Shown here: positions 53,688 through 62,411 of the stretch, piece after piece
Layout: each line of letters opens with the position of its first letter
How positions within the stretch are numbered: the first letter of the stretch is position 1
NCBI RefSeq assembly: GCF_043678055.1
Contig: NZ_JBHEQA010000005.1
Location: 186,001 to 250,000 of the forward strand
Direction: 5' to 3'
Source of the DNA: Spongiimicrobium salis
GTDB lineage: Bacteria > Bacteroidota > Bacteroidia > Flavobacteriales > Flavobacteriaceae
Length of the DNA stretch: 64,000 bases
The notes under the pieces: generated by a model
Told to the model about the DNA's origin: nothing
Database searches by the model: none
What the model saw: the letters and a program-made list of their open reading frames with translations, nothing else
Made by a program: the position numbers and the translations under genes

Positions 53688-55394
53688 CTATAGATTCAAT
53701 TCGTCCAAAATACGTTGTATTTTGTTTTCCAACTGCGAATTTACGGATTTAAAATCGGCAGCATTGTACATGGGCATATTGATGCTCATATAAAATTTTA
53801 TTTTGGGTTCTGTACCACTAGGTCGGGCTGCTATACGTGTTCCATCGGCCGTAGTATATATGATAACATTGGATTTGGGGATATCGATAGGAGTTTCTAC
53901 CCCAGTTAGCACGTTTTTTTCAACAGACGTATTGTAATTGGCTATAGTAGCTACCTTGGAACCATCAATAGTACTTACTGGGTTTTCGGTGAAATCACGC
54001 ATCATTTTCTTGATTTCTTCGGCTCCACTCATTCCTTTTTTAGTAATAGAGACCAATTTTTCTTTGTAGAAACCATAGGTGACATACGCATCGATTAGGT
54101 CTTTATAGAAGGAACTGCCATTGGCCTTGGCACTGGCACCAATTTCACAAGCCAATAGGGTAGAGGTTACCGCATCTTTGTCGCGCACAAAATCCCCAAC
54201 CATAAAACCAAAACTTTCTTCTCCACCTCCCACAAAATCTTGCTGCGGAAAATCCTTGATCATTTTGGCGATCCATTTAAAACCGGTCAAGGCTGTTTTA
54301 CATTCCACGCCATAGCCTTTGGCCAAGGCATCCATCATAGGTGTGGAAACAATTGTGGAAGCAATAAATTCATTGCCTTTAAACCCTTTGGCTTTTCGTT
54401 GGTCCAATAAGAATTTGGTCATTAAGACCATGGTTTGATTTCCATTCAACAATTCAATTTCTCCTTCGGAATTTCGAACGGCAATGCCCAATCTATCACT
54501 ATCGGGATCTGTTCCGATTACCATATCGGCACCAATCTCTTCGGCTTTTTTAATGGCAAGGGTAAGTGCCTCGGGTTCTTCAGGGTTTGGAGATTTTACA
54601 GTGGGGAAGTTCCCATCGGGTATGGCCTGCTCATCAATAACCGTTACCTGAGTATATCCTGCTCGCTTTAGTACCTCAGGAATGGCAGTAATCGAAGTAC
54701 CATGCAAGGAAGTGAAGACGATTTTAAAATCGTCTTTTCCTTTGGCATTGAAGCTTCCATTTTTTACAGAGGCCTCAATAAAAGCCTCATCAACTTCATG
54801 TCCTATGAGTTCAATGTGTTCTTCTTCTGCATCAAAATTGATATCCTCAAATCCAAGACGGTCAATCTCAGCGATGATTTCCTTATCCTCTGGAGGAACA
54901 ATTTGTCCGCCATCCGTCCAATATACTTTGTAACCATTATACTCGGGAGGATTGTGGGAAGCCGTTAATACAATACCAACATGACAATTTAGGTGTTTTA
55001 CCGCAAAGGATAATTCCGGTGTTGTTCTCAACTCCGAAAATAAATACACTTTAATACCATTGGCCGCAAATACATTGGCAACGGTCTTGGAAAGTGTATC
55101 GCTATTATGACGACAATCATAGGCGATAACTACTTTTAACGCCTCCCCAGGATATACTTTTTTTAAATAATTGCTTAATCCCTGGGTATTTTTCCCCAGG
55201 GTGTATTTATTGATCCTATTGGTGCCTACTCCCATAACACCCCGCATACCACCAGTACCAAATTCCAAATCTTTGTAGAAACGTTCCTTGAGTTCTTCGG
55301 TATCGTTCGCTATCAAATGTTCGATTTCTTTTTTGGTTTCAGCATCAAAAAAATCGGTAAGCCAACTTTTGGCGTTCTGCAGTATACTATCCAT
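53688..55394 (-). CDS. Phosphohexomutase (phosphoglucomutase/phosphomannomutase family)
   Basis: This enzyme interconverts hexose-1- and hexose-6-phosphates. The 568 residues show the catalytic phosphoserine motif VLTASHNPPEYNGYKVYW (near 147), the metal motif GTDPDSDRLG, the sugar-binding GGGEESFGF and the phosphate-binding ARPSGTEPKIKFY. The length is that of the larger phospho-sugar mutase type (PgcA-like). It is followed closely by the ABC exporter gene, and a glycosyltransferase gene lies upstream, so glycan precursor supply is plausible. Confidence 0.92.
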   Translation of the reverse strand: MDSILQNAKSWLTDFFDAETKKEIEHLIANDTEELKERFYKDLEFGTGGMRGVMGVGTNRINKYTLGKNTQGLSNYLKKVYPGEALKVVIAYDCRHNSDTLSKTVANVFAANGIKVYLFSELRTTPELSFAVKHLNCHVGIVLTASHNPPEYNGYKVYWTDGGQIVPPEDKEIIAEIDRLGFEDINFDAEEEHIELIGHEVDEAFIEASVKNGSFNAKGKDDFKIVFTSLHGTSITAIPEVLKRAGYTQVTVIDEQAIPDGNFPTVKSPNPEEPEALTLAIKKAEEIGADMVIGTDPDSDRLGIAVRNSEGEIELLNGNQTMVLMTKFLLDQRKAKGFKGNEFIASTIVSTPMMDALAKGYGVECKTALTGFKWIAKMIKDFPQQDFVGGGEESFGFMVGDFVRDKDAVTSTLLACEIGASAKANGSSFYKDLIDAYVTYGFYKEKLVSITKKGMSGAEEIKKMMRDFTENPVSTIDGSKVATIANYNTSVEKNVLTGVETPIDIPKSNVIIYTTADGTRIAARPSGTEPKIKFYMSINMPMYNAADFKSVNSQLENKIQRILDELNL

Positions 55395-55446
55395 GATTTG
55401 AAGGGTGTTTTAGATTGATATGGTTAAAAATACAAAGATTATAGTT

Positions 55447-56403
55447 TTATTTTAGAGGGAGCCCGATTTGCGCGGAAATTTTATATCGTGTTTCGTTCTT
55501 TCTGGAACGCACCATGATTTCTCCCAAAAAACCGGCCAGGAAAAACTGTGTACCTATAAGCATGGCTGTTAAGGCAATAAAGAATTGTGGCCGATCAGTA
55601 ATTAAACGTCCTTGTTTATGGATAAATAACTTATCTATTCCGAGATACATTGAAAAACCAAAGCCGATTATAAACATAAGGACACCAAGGGCACCGAAAA
55701 GATGCATGGGACGCTTTCCAAATTTAGACACAAACCAAATGGTGATCAGGTCTAGAAAACCATTGATAAAACGCTCCATGCCAAATTTGGTTTTCCCATA
55801 TTTTCGAGCTTGATGTTGCACCACTTTTTCCGAAATTTTAGAAAAACCGGCACTTTTTGCCAATACGGGAATATAGCGGTGCATTTCTCCATGTACCTCA
55901 ATAGTCTTGATGACTTCCTTTCGGTAGGCCTTTAAGCCACAATTAAAATCGTGTAAACGTACTCCAGAGGTTTTTCTGGCCGCCCAATTAAAAAGTTTGG
56001 AAGGAAGGTTTTTGCTGATAAGGGCATCATAACGTTTCTTTTTCCAGCCAGAAATAAGGTCGTAGCCCTCAGCGGTGATTAATCGATATAAATCTGGAAT
56101 TTCTTCGGGATTGTCTTGTAAGTCGGCATCCATGGTAATAACAACAGCACCTTGAGCAGCTTTGAAACCTGCATGCAATGCTTGTGATTTTCCGAAATTT
56201 TTTAGAAAACGAATGCCCTTTACGCAAGGGTTGGACGCAGCCAGTTCGGTGATGATGTTCCAGGAATTGTCCGTGCTGCCATCATCTATAAAAAGAATCT
56301 CATATAAAAAATGATTGGATTGCATTACGGATACAATCCAATCATGTAGTTCTTTAAGGGATTCTTCCTCATTTAAGAGGGGAATGACTATGGATAAATT
56401 CAT
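55447..56403 (-). CDS. Glycosyltransferase family 2 with two C-terminal membrane helices
   Basis: This DPM1/GtrB-like enzyme probably moves a sugar from a nucleotide donor to a polyprenyl phosphate. The 318 residues show the GT-A motifs VIPLLNEEESLKEL, LFIDDGSTDNSW, ITMDADLQDNPEEIPDL with the metal-binding DxD-type Asp, and HRYIPVLAKSAGF. Two hydrophobic helices near the C-terminus (GALGVLMFIIGFGFSMYLGI; FFIALTAMLIGTQFFLAGFL) anchor it. The length is normal. Its -7 box lies just after the DUF4199 gene. Confidence 0.9.
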   Translation of the reverse strand: MNLSIVIPLLNEEESLKELHDWIVSVMQSNHFLYEILFIDDGSTDNSWNIITELAASNPCVKGIRFLKNFGKSQALHAGFKAAQGAVVITMDADLQDNPEEIPDLYRLITAEGYDLISGWKKKRYDALISKNLPSKLFNWAARKTSGVRLHDFNCGLKAYRKEVIKTIEVHGEMHRYIPVLAKSAGFSKISEKVVQHQARKYGKTKFGMERFINGFLDLITIWFVSKFGKRPMHLFGALGVLMFIIGFGFSMYLGIDKLFIHKQGRLITDRPQFFIALTAMLIGTQFFLAGFLGEIMVRSRKNETRYKISAQIGLPLK

Positions 56404-56426
56404 AGGGTACTTCAGGATTTACTATC

Positions 56427-56434
56427 CAAAAGTA
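56427..56434 (-). promoter_or_regulatory. -7 box of the GT2 gene
   Basis: TACTTTTG on the minus strand matches TAnnTTTG and lies 23 nt before the glycosyltransferase ATG, in the 37-bp gap after the DUF4199 gene. No -33 box is clear. Confidence 0.45.
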
Positions 56435-56440
56435 CAAATA

Positions 56441-56959
56441 TTAATATTCTGGTTTCTGTTTTTTTACAACTAAGCCCACAATTAATGAAATAATGAATCC
56501 TAAGAATACGGCTACGATCAATTGAATTGGGTATCCAATCCAAAAGAAACTTTTTCCGGCCTCCATGGCCTGCTGTGCTTCCTCTGAGGTCATTGTTCCA
56601 TTGGCTACAGGTTCACTAAATCGGGCTTCCATGGCCTTATCCACAAAATCCGGATCAATAACATTGGCCAAGATAGCTCCATAAATCAAGGCAATCACTG
56701 CGGCTATCGCTGCGGCCCCAACACCTACTTTTAGGGCTTCAGGCAAGGTAATAAAACCATTATTGGCTTTTTTGAATTGAACAATGCCAACGGCAAGTAC
56801 GGCAATGGTAATTGCCAAATTAATGATGCCTATAGTCCAGTCTTGGGAGTAGTGCATGTCCAAACTAAATAGCATTACGCCAAAAACAACGCTTATAGCG
56901 CCTAGAATAAGACCAAAATTTAAAGCAAACTTTCCCGTTTTTGGTTGATTTTCTTCCAT
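56441..56959 (-). CDS. DUF4199 integral membrane protein
   Basis: The 172 residues form four hydrophobic helices: FALNFGLILGAISVVFGVML, IGIINLAITIAVLAVGIVQF, GAAAIAAVIALIYGAILANV and LIVAVFLGFIISLIVGLVV. A soluble loop with an acidic helix (FSEPVANGTMTSEEAQQAME) lies between helices 3 and 4. This is the pattern of DUF4199, a Bacteroidota membrane family of unknown function. It is upstream of the GT2 gene on the same strand and frequently pairs with such genes, but no role is shown. Confidence 0.8.
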   Translation of the reverse strand: MEENQPKTGKFALNFGLILGAISVVFGVMLFSLDMHYSQDWTIGIINLAITIAVLAVGIVQFKKANNGFITLPEALKVGVGAAAIAAVIALIYGAILANVIDPDFVDKAMEARFSEPVANGTMTSEEAQQAMEAGKSFFWIGYPIQLIVAVFLGFIISLIVGLVVKKQKPEY

Positions 56960-57061
56960 AATTTTTAGATTTTTCAGTTGATTATCCTATTAGTGACAAA
57001 AGGTATACATTTGTTACACCCTAATCTCAAGAATTTTATTTTTCTTTTTTTTGAAAAGTTA

Positions 57062-57091
57062 TTGTGGTTTTAATAAAAAACGCTAAATTTG
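57062..57091 (+). promoter_or_regulatory. rpmE2 promoter
   Basis: TTG at 57062-57064 and TAAATTTG at 57084-57091 have a 19-bp spacer and match the Bacteroidota housekeeping consensus. The leader to the rpmE2 ATG would be about 30 nt. Confidence 0.75.
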
Positions 57092-57127
57092 CAGCCTGAA
57101 ATTTACCAGTATTAACGTTTATTGATC

Positions 57128-57397
57128 ATGAGAAAAGATATACATCCAGAGAATTATAGAATAGTGGCCTTTAAAGATATGTCCAATGAGGATGTGTTTT
57201 TAACAAAGTCTACTGCGGTTACTAAAGAAACCATTGAAGTTGATGGTGTTGAATATCCTTTGGTGAAATTGGAAATTTCAAGAACATCGCACCCATTTTA
57301 TACAGGTAAATCTAAATTGATCGATACTGCAGGACGTATTGACAAATTCAAGAATAAGTATAAGAAATTTCAGAAAGTAGAAAAGAAAGAGGAATAG
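57128..57397 (+). CDS. rpmE2: 50S ribosomal protein L31 type B
   Basis: This is the zinc-free form of L31 of the large ribosomal subunit. I chose the ATG at 57128 (MRKDIHPENYRIVAFKDMS), giving 89 residues; the frame runs back to a TTG at 57122, which adds only two residues. The family motifs HPENYR, SRTSHPFYTGKSKLIDTAGR and FKNKYKKF are present, and the CxxC zinc pair of type A is absent. It has its own consensus promoter and terminator, so it is a single-gene unit. Confidence 0.95.
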   Translation: MRKDIHPENYRIVAFKDMSNEDVFLTKSTAVTKETIEVDGVEYPLVKLEISRTSHPFYTGKSKLIDTAGRIDKFKNKYKKFQKVEKKEE

Positions 57398-57420
57398 TAA
57401 TATTTCTTTGCATCCTATAT

Positions 57421-57457
57421 AAAATCACGTTTCCATTATGGGAACGTGATTTTTTTT
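57421..57457 (+). terminator. Intrinsic terminator of rpmE2
   Basis: Fourteen-base arms (AAAATCACGTTTCC and GGGAACGTGATTTT, one U-G pair in plus-strand RNA) enclose a 5-base loop and run into a T tract ending at 57457. It starts 24 bp after the rpmE2 stop. Confidence 0.9.
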
Positions 57458-57486
57458 GTAAAGCATTTTCGTTTTTGATTAAAGAA

Positions 57487-57494
57487 TATCTTTG
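57487..57494 (+). promoter_or_regulatory. -7 box of the GlmU-like gene
   Basis: TATCTTTG matches TAnnTTTG and lies 69 bp before the start codon at 57564. A -33 element with normal spacing is not clear. Confidence 0.5.
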
Positions 57495-57563
57495 CAACAC
57501 AATTAAACAATAGCCAGTTCAGATTCGCGTTAGTATGACGGAATCAGTATAAATTACAAATCA

Positions 57564-58739
57564 ATGAATTACATTCTATTTGATGGTACGGTACGCAATG
57601 CATTATTACCCTTCACCTATACAAGACCCGTCGCGGAAATCCGTATAGGAATACTTACCATTCGTGAAAAATGGGAGCGTTATTTGGGGAGTACTACGAC
57701 TACCATTACGGAAGACTATCTCACCGACAAATTCCCTATGGTGGAATTGGAGAAAAATGTAATGATCAACGCTTCGTATCTACCTGATCAAACACTTGTG
57801 GACCAGATTAAAAACCTCAAGGAATATGAAGCCATTTGTATAGCGGATGAAATTGTTGCATTTTACAGTTTGGACAGTCAGGAAGAAGTTGATTTTTCTA
57901 TTTATACCATGATTCCTTATGAAGGTGAAATACTTCAAATACGGAATACTTGGGACATTTTTTCAAAAAATAAGGAAGCTATAATAGCCGATTTTACCCT
58001 CATCACAAAAGATAGAAAAAGTAGTCCGATTTCTGATACGAATACCGTGTTTTGCCCGGAAAATATTTTTATTGAGGAAGGAGCGGTAGTAGAATGTAGT
58101 ATTCTGAATGCAAAAAATGGGCCTATCTATATTGGGAAAAATGCAGAGGTTATGGAAGGGAGTATCATTCGAGGAGGCTTTGCTTTAGGAGAACAGGCAA
58201 TTGTGAAAATGGGAGCCAAAATATACGGAGCTACAACTGTGGGACCTCATTCTAAGGTTGGAGGAGAAGTCAACAATGCGGTTATATTTGGGTATTCCAA
58301 TAAGGGACACGACGGGTTTTTAGGAAATTCAGTATTGGGAGAATGGTGCAATATTGGAGCCGATACCAATACTTCCAATTTAAAAAACAACTATGCTCCT
58401 GTACGCTTGTGGAATTATGAGACAGAAAACTTTGCAAAAACCGGACTGCAATTTTGCGGACTTATGATGGGAGATCACAGTAAGTGTGGCATCAATATGA
58501 TGTTTAATACGGGAACAGTGGTGGGCGTGAGCGCCAATATCTTTGGATCTGGTTTTCCCAGGAATTTTATTCCAGCCTTTAGTTGGGGCGGGGCAGCTGG
58601 GTTTTCAACGTATTTACCCAAAAAAGCCTTTGAGACGGCGAATGCCATGATGGAACGTCGAGGAATGCTTTTTGATGAAAAAGAAGAGGCTATTTTGAAC
58701 CATATTTTTGAGGAAACTAAAAAATGGCGTAAAGACTAA
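57564..58739 (+). CDS. GlmU-like putative sugar nucleotidyltransferase
   Basis: The 391 residues have an N-terminal nucleotidyltransferase-like part (MNYILFDGTVRNALLPFTYT; RPVAEIRIGILTIREKWERY). From about residue 160 a left-handed beta-helix follows (IFIEEGAVVECSILNAKNGP; GEQAIVKMGAKIYGATTVGP; NNAVIFGYSNKGHDGFLGNS). Bacteroidota relatives are called GlmU family proteins. The classical GlmU pyrophosphorylase loop (LAAGxGTRM) is absent, so UDP-GlcNAc formation is uncertain. It starts a plus-strand run with mtaB, 68 bp downstream. Confidence 0.8.
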   Translation: MNYILFDGTVRNALLPFTYTRPVAEIRIGILTIREKWERYLGSTTTTITEDYLTDKFPMVELEKNVMINASYLPDQTLVDQIKNLKEYEAICIADEIVAFYSLDSQEEVDFSIYTMIPYEGEILQIRNTWDIFSKNKEAIIADFTLITKDRKSSPISDTNTVFCPENIFIEEGAVVECSILNAKNGPIYIGKNAEVMEGSIIRGGFALGEQAIVKMGAKIYGATTVGPHSKVGGEVNNAVIFGYSNKGHDGFLGNSVLGEWCNIGADTNTSNLKNNYAPVRLWNYETENFAKTGLQFCGLMMGDHSKCGINMMFNTGTVVGVSANIFGSGFPRNFIPAFSWGGAAGFSTYLPKKAFETANAMMERRGMLFDEKEEAILNHIFEETKKWRKD

Positions 58740-58754
58740 ATGTAATTTGTTTGG

Positions 58755-58762
58755 TATCTTTG
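58755..58762 (+). promoter_or_regulatory. -7 box of mtaB
   Basis: TATCTTTG matches TAnnTTTG and lies 45 bp before the mtaB ATG, in the gap after the GlmU-like gene. No -33 box is evident, so read-through from upstream remains possible. Confidence 0.45.
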
Positions 58763-58807
58763 CCTACTTTTTGAAGACAATAATAAGATTGGCGCATAAG
58801 TAATGGT

Positions 58808-60127
58808 ATGGAAAAGCAAAAAGTAGCCTTTTATACGTTGGGATGTAAATTGAACTTCTCTGAAACGTCGACCATCGCGCGAAGTTTCGAAGCAGAAGAC
58901 TTTTTGCGTGTAGATTTCTCCGAACATGCCGATATGTATGTAATCAATACGTGTTCTGTAACCGAAAATGCAGATAAACGATTTAAGAGTATTGTAAAAC
59001 AGGCGCAAAAAACAAATCCCAAAGCCTTTGTGGCAGCCGTAGGTTGTTATGCACAGCTAAAGCCAGAGGAATTGGCTGCGGTGGATGGTGTGGATTTGGT
59101 CTTGGGAGCTACCGAAAAATTCAAGATTACCGATTATATTAATGATCTCTCTAAAAATGATTTTGGGGAGATTCACTCCTGCGAGATCGCTGAAGCTGAT
59201 TTTTATGTAGGCAGTTATGCTATTGGAGATAGGACCCGGGCATTCCTAAAAGTACAGGATGGCTGTGACTATAAGTGTACCTATTGCACCATTCCATTAG
59301 CTCGGGGTATATCAAGAAGCGATACTCTGGAGAATGTGCTTCGAAATGCTTCGGAAATAGCCGCTAAGAATATCAAGGAGATTGTATTGACCGGAGTGAA
59401 TATTGGAGATTACGGCAAAGGGGAGTTTGGCAATAAAAAACATTTACATACCTTCTTGGATTTGGTCAAGGCATTGGATGCGGTAGAAGGGATACATCGG
59501 CTGCGGATTTCGTCTATAGAGCCCAATCTTCTAAAAAATGAAACGATTGATTTTGTGGCCGGGAGTAATGCTTTTGTACCGCATTTTCATATTCCGCTTC
59601 AAAGCGGGAGTGATGCCCTGTTAAAGTTAATGCGCAGAAGGTATCTTACCGATTTATATGTTGATAGGGTAGAACGCATCAAGGCAAGCATGCCACATGC
59701 CTGTATCGGTGTAGATGTTATTGTAGGTTTCCCAGGGGAAACAGAAGCACATTTTCTGGAAACATATCACTTTCTGAATACTCTGGATATTTCCTATTTG
59801 CATGTATTTACCTATTCGGAAAGAGATAATACCCCTGCGGCAACGATGGAAGGAGCGGTTCCTAAAAACGTAAGAAGTAAACGAAGTAAGATGCTACGTG
59901 GTTTATCGGTAAAAAAACGGAGAGCTTTTTATGAAAGTCAATTGGGAACGGAAAGAACTGTTTTGTTTGAAGGCGAGAACAAACAAGGCTATATTCATGG
60001 ATTTACAGAGAACTACGTGAAGGTGAAATCGCCTTGGAACCCGGCTCTGGTAAATACCTTGCAAAAAGTAACTTTAAGGACAATTGATGAAGATGGTTTG
60101 GTTCGCTTTGATTTTATAAGCTCCTAA
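58808..60127 (+). CDS. mtaB: tRNA t6A37 methylthiotransferase MtaB
   Basis: This radical-SAM enzyme adds a methylthio group to t6A37 of tRNAs reading ANN codons. The 439 residues show the N-terminal UPF0004 domain with its cluster cysteines (YTLGCKLNFSETSTIAR; VINTCSVTENADKRFK; AAVGCYAQLKPEEL), the radical-SAM motif VQDGCDYKCTYCTIPLARG (CxxxCxxC), IPLQSGSDALLKLMRRRY, and a C-terminal TRAM-like part. The length is normal. The TLGCKLNFSE motif separates MtaB from MiaB and RimO. Confidence 0.93.
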   Translation: MEKQKVAFYTLGCKLNFSETSTIARSFEAEDFLRVDFSEHADMYVINTCSVTENADKRFKSIVKQAQKTNPKAFVAAVGCYAQLKPEELAAVDGVDLVLGATEKFKITDYINDLSKNDFGEIHSCEIAEADFYVGSYAIGDRTRAFLKVQDGCDYKCTYCTIPLARGISRSDTLENVLRNASEIAAKNIKEIVLTGVNIGDYGKGEFGNKKHLHTFLDLVKALDAVEGIHRLRISSIEPNLLKNETIDFVAGSNAFVPHFHIPLQSGSDALLKLMRRRYLTDLYVDRVERIKASMPHACIGVDVIVGFPGETEAHFLETYHFLNTLDISYLHVFTYSERDNTPAATMEGAVPKNVRSKRSKMLRGLSVKKRRAFYESQLGTERTVLFEGENKQGYIHGFTENYVKVKSPWNPALVNTLQKVTLRTIDEDGLVRFDFISS

Positions 60128-60133
60128 CGAAAT

Positions 60134-60180
60134 AAAGACCAATAAAAAACCGCTCATTGAGCGGTTTTTTATTGGTCTTT
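60134..60180. terminator. Perfect long bidirectional terminator
   Basis: Arms of 23 bases at 60134-60156 and 60158-60180 are exact reverse complements around a single central base. The GC core ACCGCTCA/TGAGCGGT is flanked by A-runs and T-runs. It starts 6 bp after the mtaB stop and ends 16 bp before the stop of the converging GNAT gene, so it serves both strands. Confidence 0.95.
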
Positions 60181-60196
60181 ACAAAAGTCCTGTTTC

Positions 60197-60490
60197 TTAA
60201 ATGCGTATCCCTACAGGAAGCATTTCTTTGTATTGCCTGTTTTTTCTCAAAAAACCTGCAATTTGTGGACTTGTAGGCACAACTCTTAAATTTTGCCCTT
60301 GGATGTGATGTAGTACCTCTTTAATGAAGTCTTCTTTAAAGTCTTCTTTTTTAATTTCTTCTGGAATGACTAGTTTGGTTAAAAAAACTTTTCGTTCTTG
60401 TGAAGAGTACTCAATCTTCGCTAGATGCCCATCAATTCTAGTTTCAAATTGGCGCAAGAAACTGTTGTCATTAATTTCTACTTCATTCAT
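60197..60490 (-). CDS. Small GNAT-type N-acetyltransferase (Acetyltransf_CG family)
   Basis: The 97-residue protein has the compact GNAT-like form of the YidJ/Acetyltransf_CG group. FETRIDGHLAKIEYSSQERK opens the beta sheet, FLTKLVIPEEIKKEDFKEDF matches the acceptor-side strand and helix, and LRVVPTSPQIAGFLRKNRQY matches the closing segment, where the family usually has a Pro-x-Cys motif and a terminal His/Tyr region. Here Ser replaces Cys (VPTSPQI). The usual acetyl-CoA loop (R/QxxGxG/A) is degenerate (IKKEDFKEDF), so activity is uncertain. It converges on mtaB. Confidence 0.7.
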   Translation of the reverse strand: MNEVEINDNSFLRQFETRIDGHLAKIEYSSQERKVFLTKLVIPEEIKKEDFKEDFIKEVLHHIQGQNLRVVPTSPQIAGFLRKNRQYKEMLPVGIRI

Positions 60491-60671
60491 ATAGATTTGA
60501 TTTAAAATATTGACATGATCAAAAGCTTACAATGTTCTCAAAATTGTAAAACTTTATCGTTAAATTAGAGGTTAAAATCACCTGAATTTCGAATAAGGTT
60601 TAATTTTAAAGCCAAGACTACAAAATTAGTAAAAAAAATGCTATTTTCCTAGCTTCTACGCAATACGATAC

Positions 60672-61334
60672 ATGAGTAATCCCAAAATACAGGTCTATTT
60701 CATGCCGGGAATGGCAGCCAATCCTTCCATATTTGATCATATTGTATTGGACGGGGAAAAATTTGAAAAACACCTTTTGGAATGGACCATACCGGAACGG
60801 GGAATGAGCCTAAAGGATTACGCTTTGATCATGTGCAACAAAATTGAGCATAAAAACCCTGTTTTGATCGGGGTGTCCTTTGGAGGAATGCTTGTACAGG
60901 AAATGGCAAAGCATATTCCTGTGAGGAAATTGATTATTGTGTCCAGTGTAAAGCAAAATAAGGAATTGCCCAAGCGCATGAAATTTGCAAGGCGCACTAA
61001 AATATACAAATTACTGCCCACTAGTCTTGTTAGCAACATTCACTTTTTGAACAAATTTGCTTTTGGCGGAAAAGTCAATAAGCGATTGGAATTGTATGAA
61101 CAATACCTTTCGGTAAAGGATAAGTATTATATTGACTGGTCCATTGACCAGATCGTAAATTGGGAGCAAAGCGAGTACGATGATTGCTTAATTCATATTC
61201 ATGGAGAAAAAGACCCGGTATTTCCTATAAAGTATATTAAAAACTGCATTCCGGTTAAAAACGGCACGCATACCATGATTATTCATCGTTATAAATGGTT
61301 TAATGAGCACTTACCCACAATTATTTTAGAATAA
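60672..61334 (+). CDS. Small alpha/beta hydrolase
   Basis: This is a cytoplasmic alpha/beta-hydrolase-fold protein of 220 residues without a signal peptide. It shows the first strand and oxyanion turn (VYFMPGMAANPSIFDHI), the nucleophile elbow GVSFGGMLVQEMAKHIP (Ser near 78), the acid region HIHGEKDPVFPIKYI and the late His in NGTHTMIIHRY. The triad appears complete. The substrate is unknown. It is followed after 45 bp by the lytic transglycosylase gene, possibly in one transcript. Confidence 0.8.
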   Translation: MSNPKIQVYFMPGMAANPSIFDHIVLDGEKFEKHLLEWTIPERGMSLKDYALIMCNKIEHKNPVLIGVSFGGMLVQEMAKHIPVRKLIIVSSVKQNKELPKRMKFARRTKIYKLLPTSLVSNIHFLNKFAFGGKVNKRLELYEQYLSVKDKYYIDWSIDQIVNWEQSEYDDCLIHIHGEKDPVFPIKYIKNCIPVKNGTHTMIIHRYKWFNEHLPTIILE

Positions 61335-61379
61335 AGGAGTTCTATTTTATATCTTTAATATCTATTTTAAGCATAGCCC

Positions 61380-62327
61380 ATGAAGATTTTAAAAAACATA
61401 TTGATGCTCCTAGGAGTCGTTTTAGTAGTTAGTACATTGATTTTTGCCGTTCAGGGAACGGCGGATGAGAATCAAAATAGTGTAAAAGAGGAAATTACGG
61501 AGACAACGGCCAATGGATATCAAATCACAGCAATTGATATTCCCGAAAATTTAAATTTTGCAGGAGAAAGTGTACCCGTCAATGACCCGGAAGTCATGGA
61601 GCGTGTAGATCGTGAATTTTTGGTGAACACCTATTGGCAATCCAATGCACTCTTATTGATGAAAAGAGCCAATAAGTATTTCCCTATAATTGAACCTATT
61701 TTGGCTAAAAATGGCATTCCGGACGATTTTAAATATTTGGCCGTAGCGGAGAGTGGTCTGCAGAATGTACGGTCCCCGGCCGGAGCATCTGGTTTTTGGC
61801 AAATTTTGAAAGGAACCGGAAGGGAATATGGCTTGGAGGTCAATGGCAATGTTGATGAACGCTATCACATTTCCAAGGCAACCGAAACAGCGTGTAAGTA
61901 CTTAAAGCGTTCAAAGGATCGTTTTGGGAGTTGGACGCTGGCAGCGGCTTCTTACAATGCAGGTCCTGGTGCTATTAGAAAGTTCATGGGAGTTCAGAAA
62001 GTGGATAATTATTATGACCTGTTATTAGGTGAAGAAACGGGCCGTTATGTATTTCGTATCATGGCCATAAAAGAAATCCTTTCCAACCCAGATAAATACG
62101 GTTTTGATATTGGAAATGAAGATCTGTATAAGCCAATACCATCTTTTACTGTGGAAGTAGACGAACCTATTGCCAATTTTGCTGATTTTGCAGCGCAGTA
62201 TGAAATCAATTATAAGATTTTAAAACGGCACAACCCCTGGTTAAGGGAACCCCATTTGAATAACAGTTCTAGAAAAAAATACGTTATAGAAATCCCCAAT
62301 AAAGGATATTACAATACAGGAAAGTAA
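61380..62327 (+). CDS. Lytic transglycosylase (SLT domain), exported
   Basis: This enzyme cuts peptidoglycan glycan strands with formation of 1,6-anhydro-muramic acid. The 315 residues start with a membrane-spanning signal (ILMLLGVVLVVSTLIFAVQG). The SLT domain lies at about 105-225, with the catalytic Glu in AVAESGLQNVRSPAGASGFW, then LEVNGNVDERYHI and AAASYNAGPGAIRKFMG. The C-terminal 60 residues (YEINYKILKRHNPWL; KYVIEIPNKGYY) resemble a degenerate LysM-type segment, as in MltD. It has a clear terminator. Confidence 0.9.
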   Translation: MKILKNILMLLGVVLVVSTLIFAVQGTADENQNSVKEEITETTANGYQITAIDIPENLNFAGESVPVNDPEVMERVDREFLVNTYWQSNALLLMKRANKYFPIIEPILAKNGIPDDFKYLAVAESGLQNVRSPAGASGFWQILKGTGREYGLEVNGNVDERYHISKATETACKYLKRSKDRFGSWTLAAASYNAGPGAIRKFMGVQKVDNYYDLLLGEETGRYVFRIMAIKEILSNPDKYGFDIGNEDLYKPIPSFTVEVDEPIANFADFAAQYEINYKILKRHNPWLREPHLNNSSRKKYVIEIPNKGYYNTGK

Positions 62328-62346
62328 TATCTAGTAGGATAACTGC

Positions 62347-62386
62347 ATAAAAAAGGCCGGATTTTAGATATTCCGGCCTTTTTTAT
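62347..62386. terminator. Bidirectional terminator after the lytic transglycosylase gene
   Basis: Fifteen-base perfect arms (ATAAAAAAGGCCGGA and TCCGGCCTTTTTTAT) enclose a 10-base loop, with A-runs and T-runs suited to both strands. It lies between the transglycosylase gene and the converging hypothetical gene. Confidence 0.95.
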
Positions 62387-62411
62387 ACCATAAGATTTGA
62401 AATCAAATTGA

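Noticed and set aside
60528..60549. A 7-bp inverted repeat TTACAAT...ATTGTAA in the gap before the small hydrolase gene.
   Set aside because: It is short, AT-rich and widely spaced, and no promoter element lines up with it.
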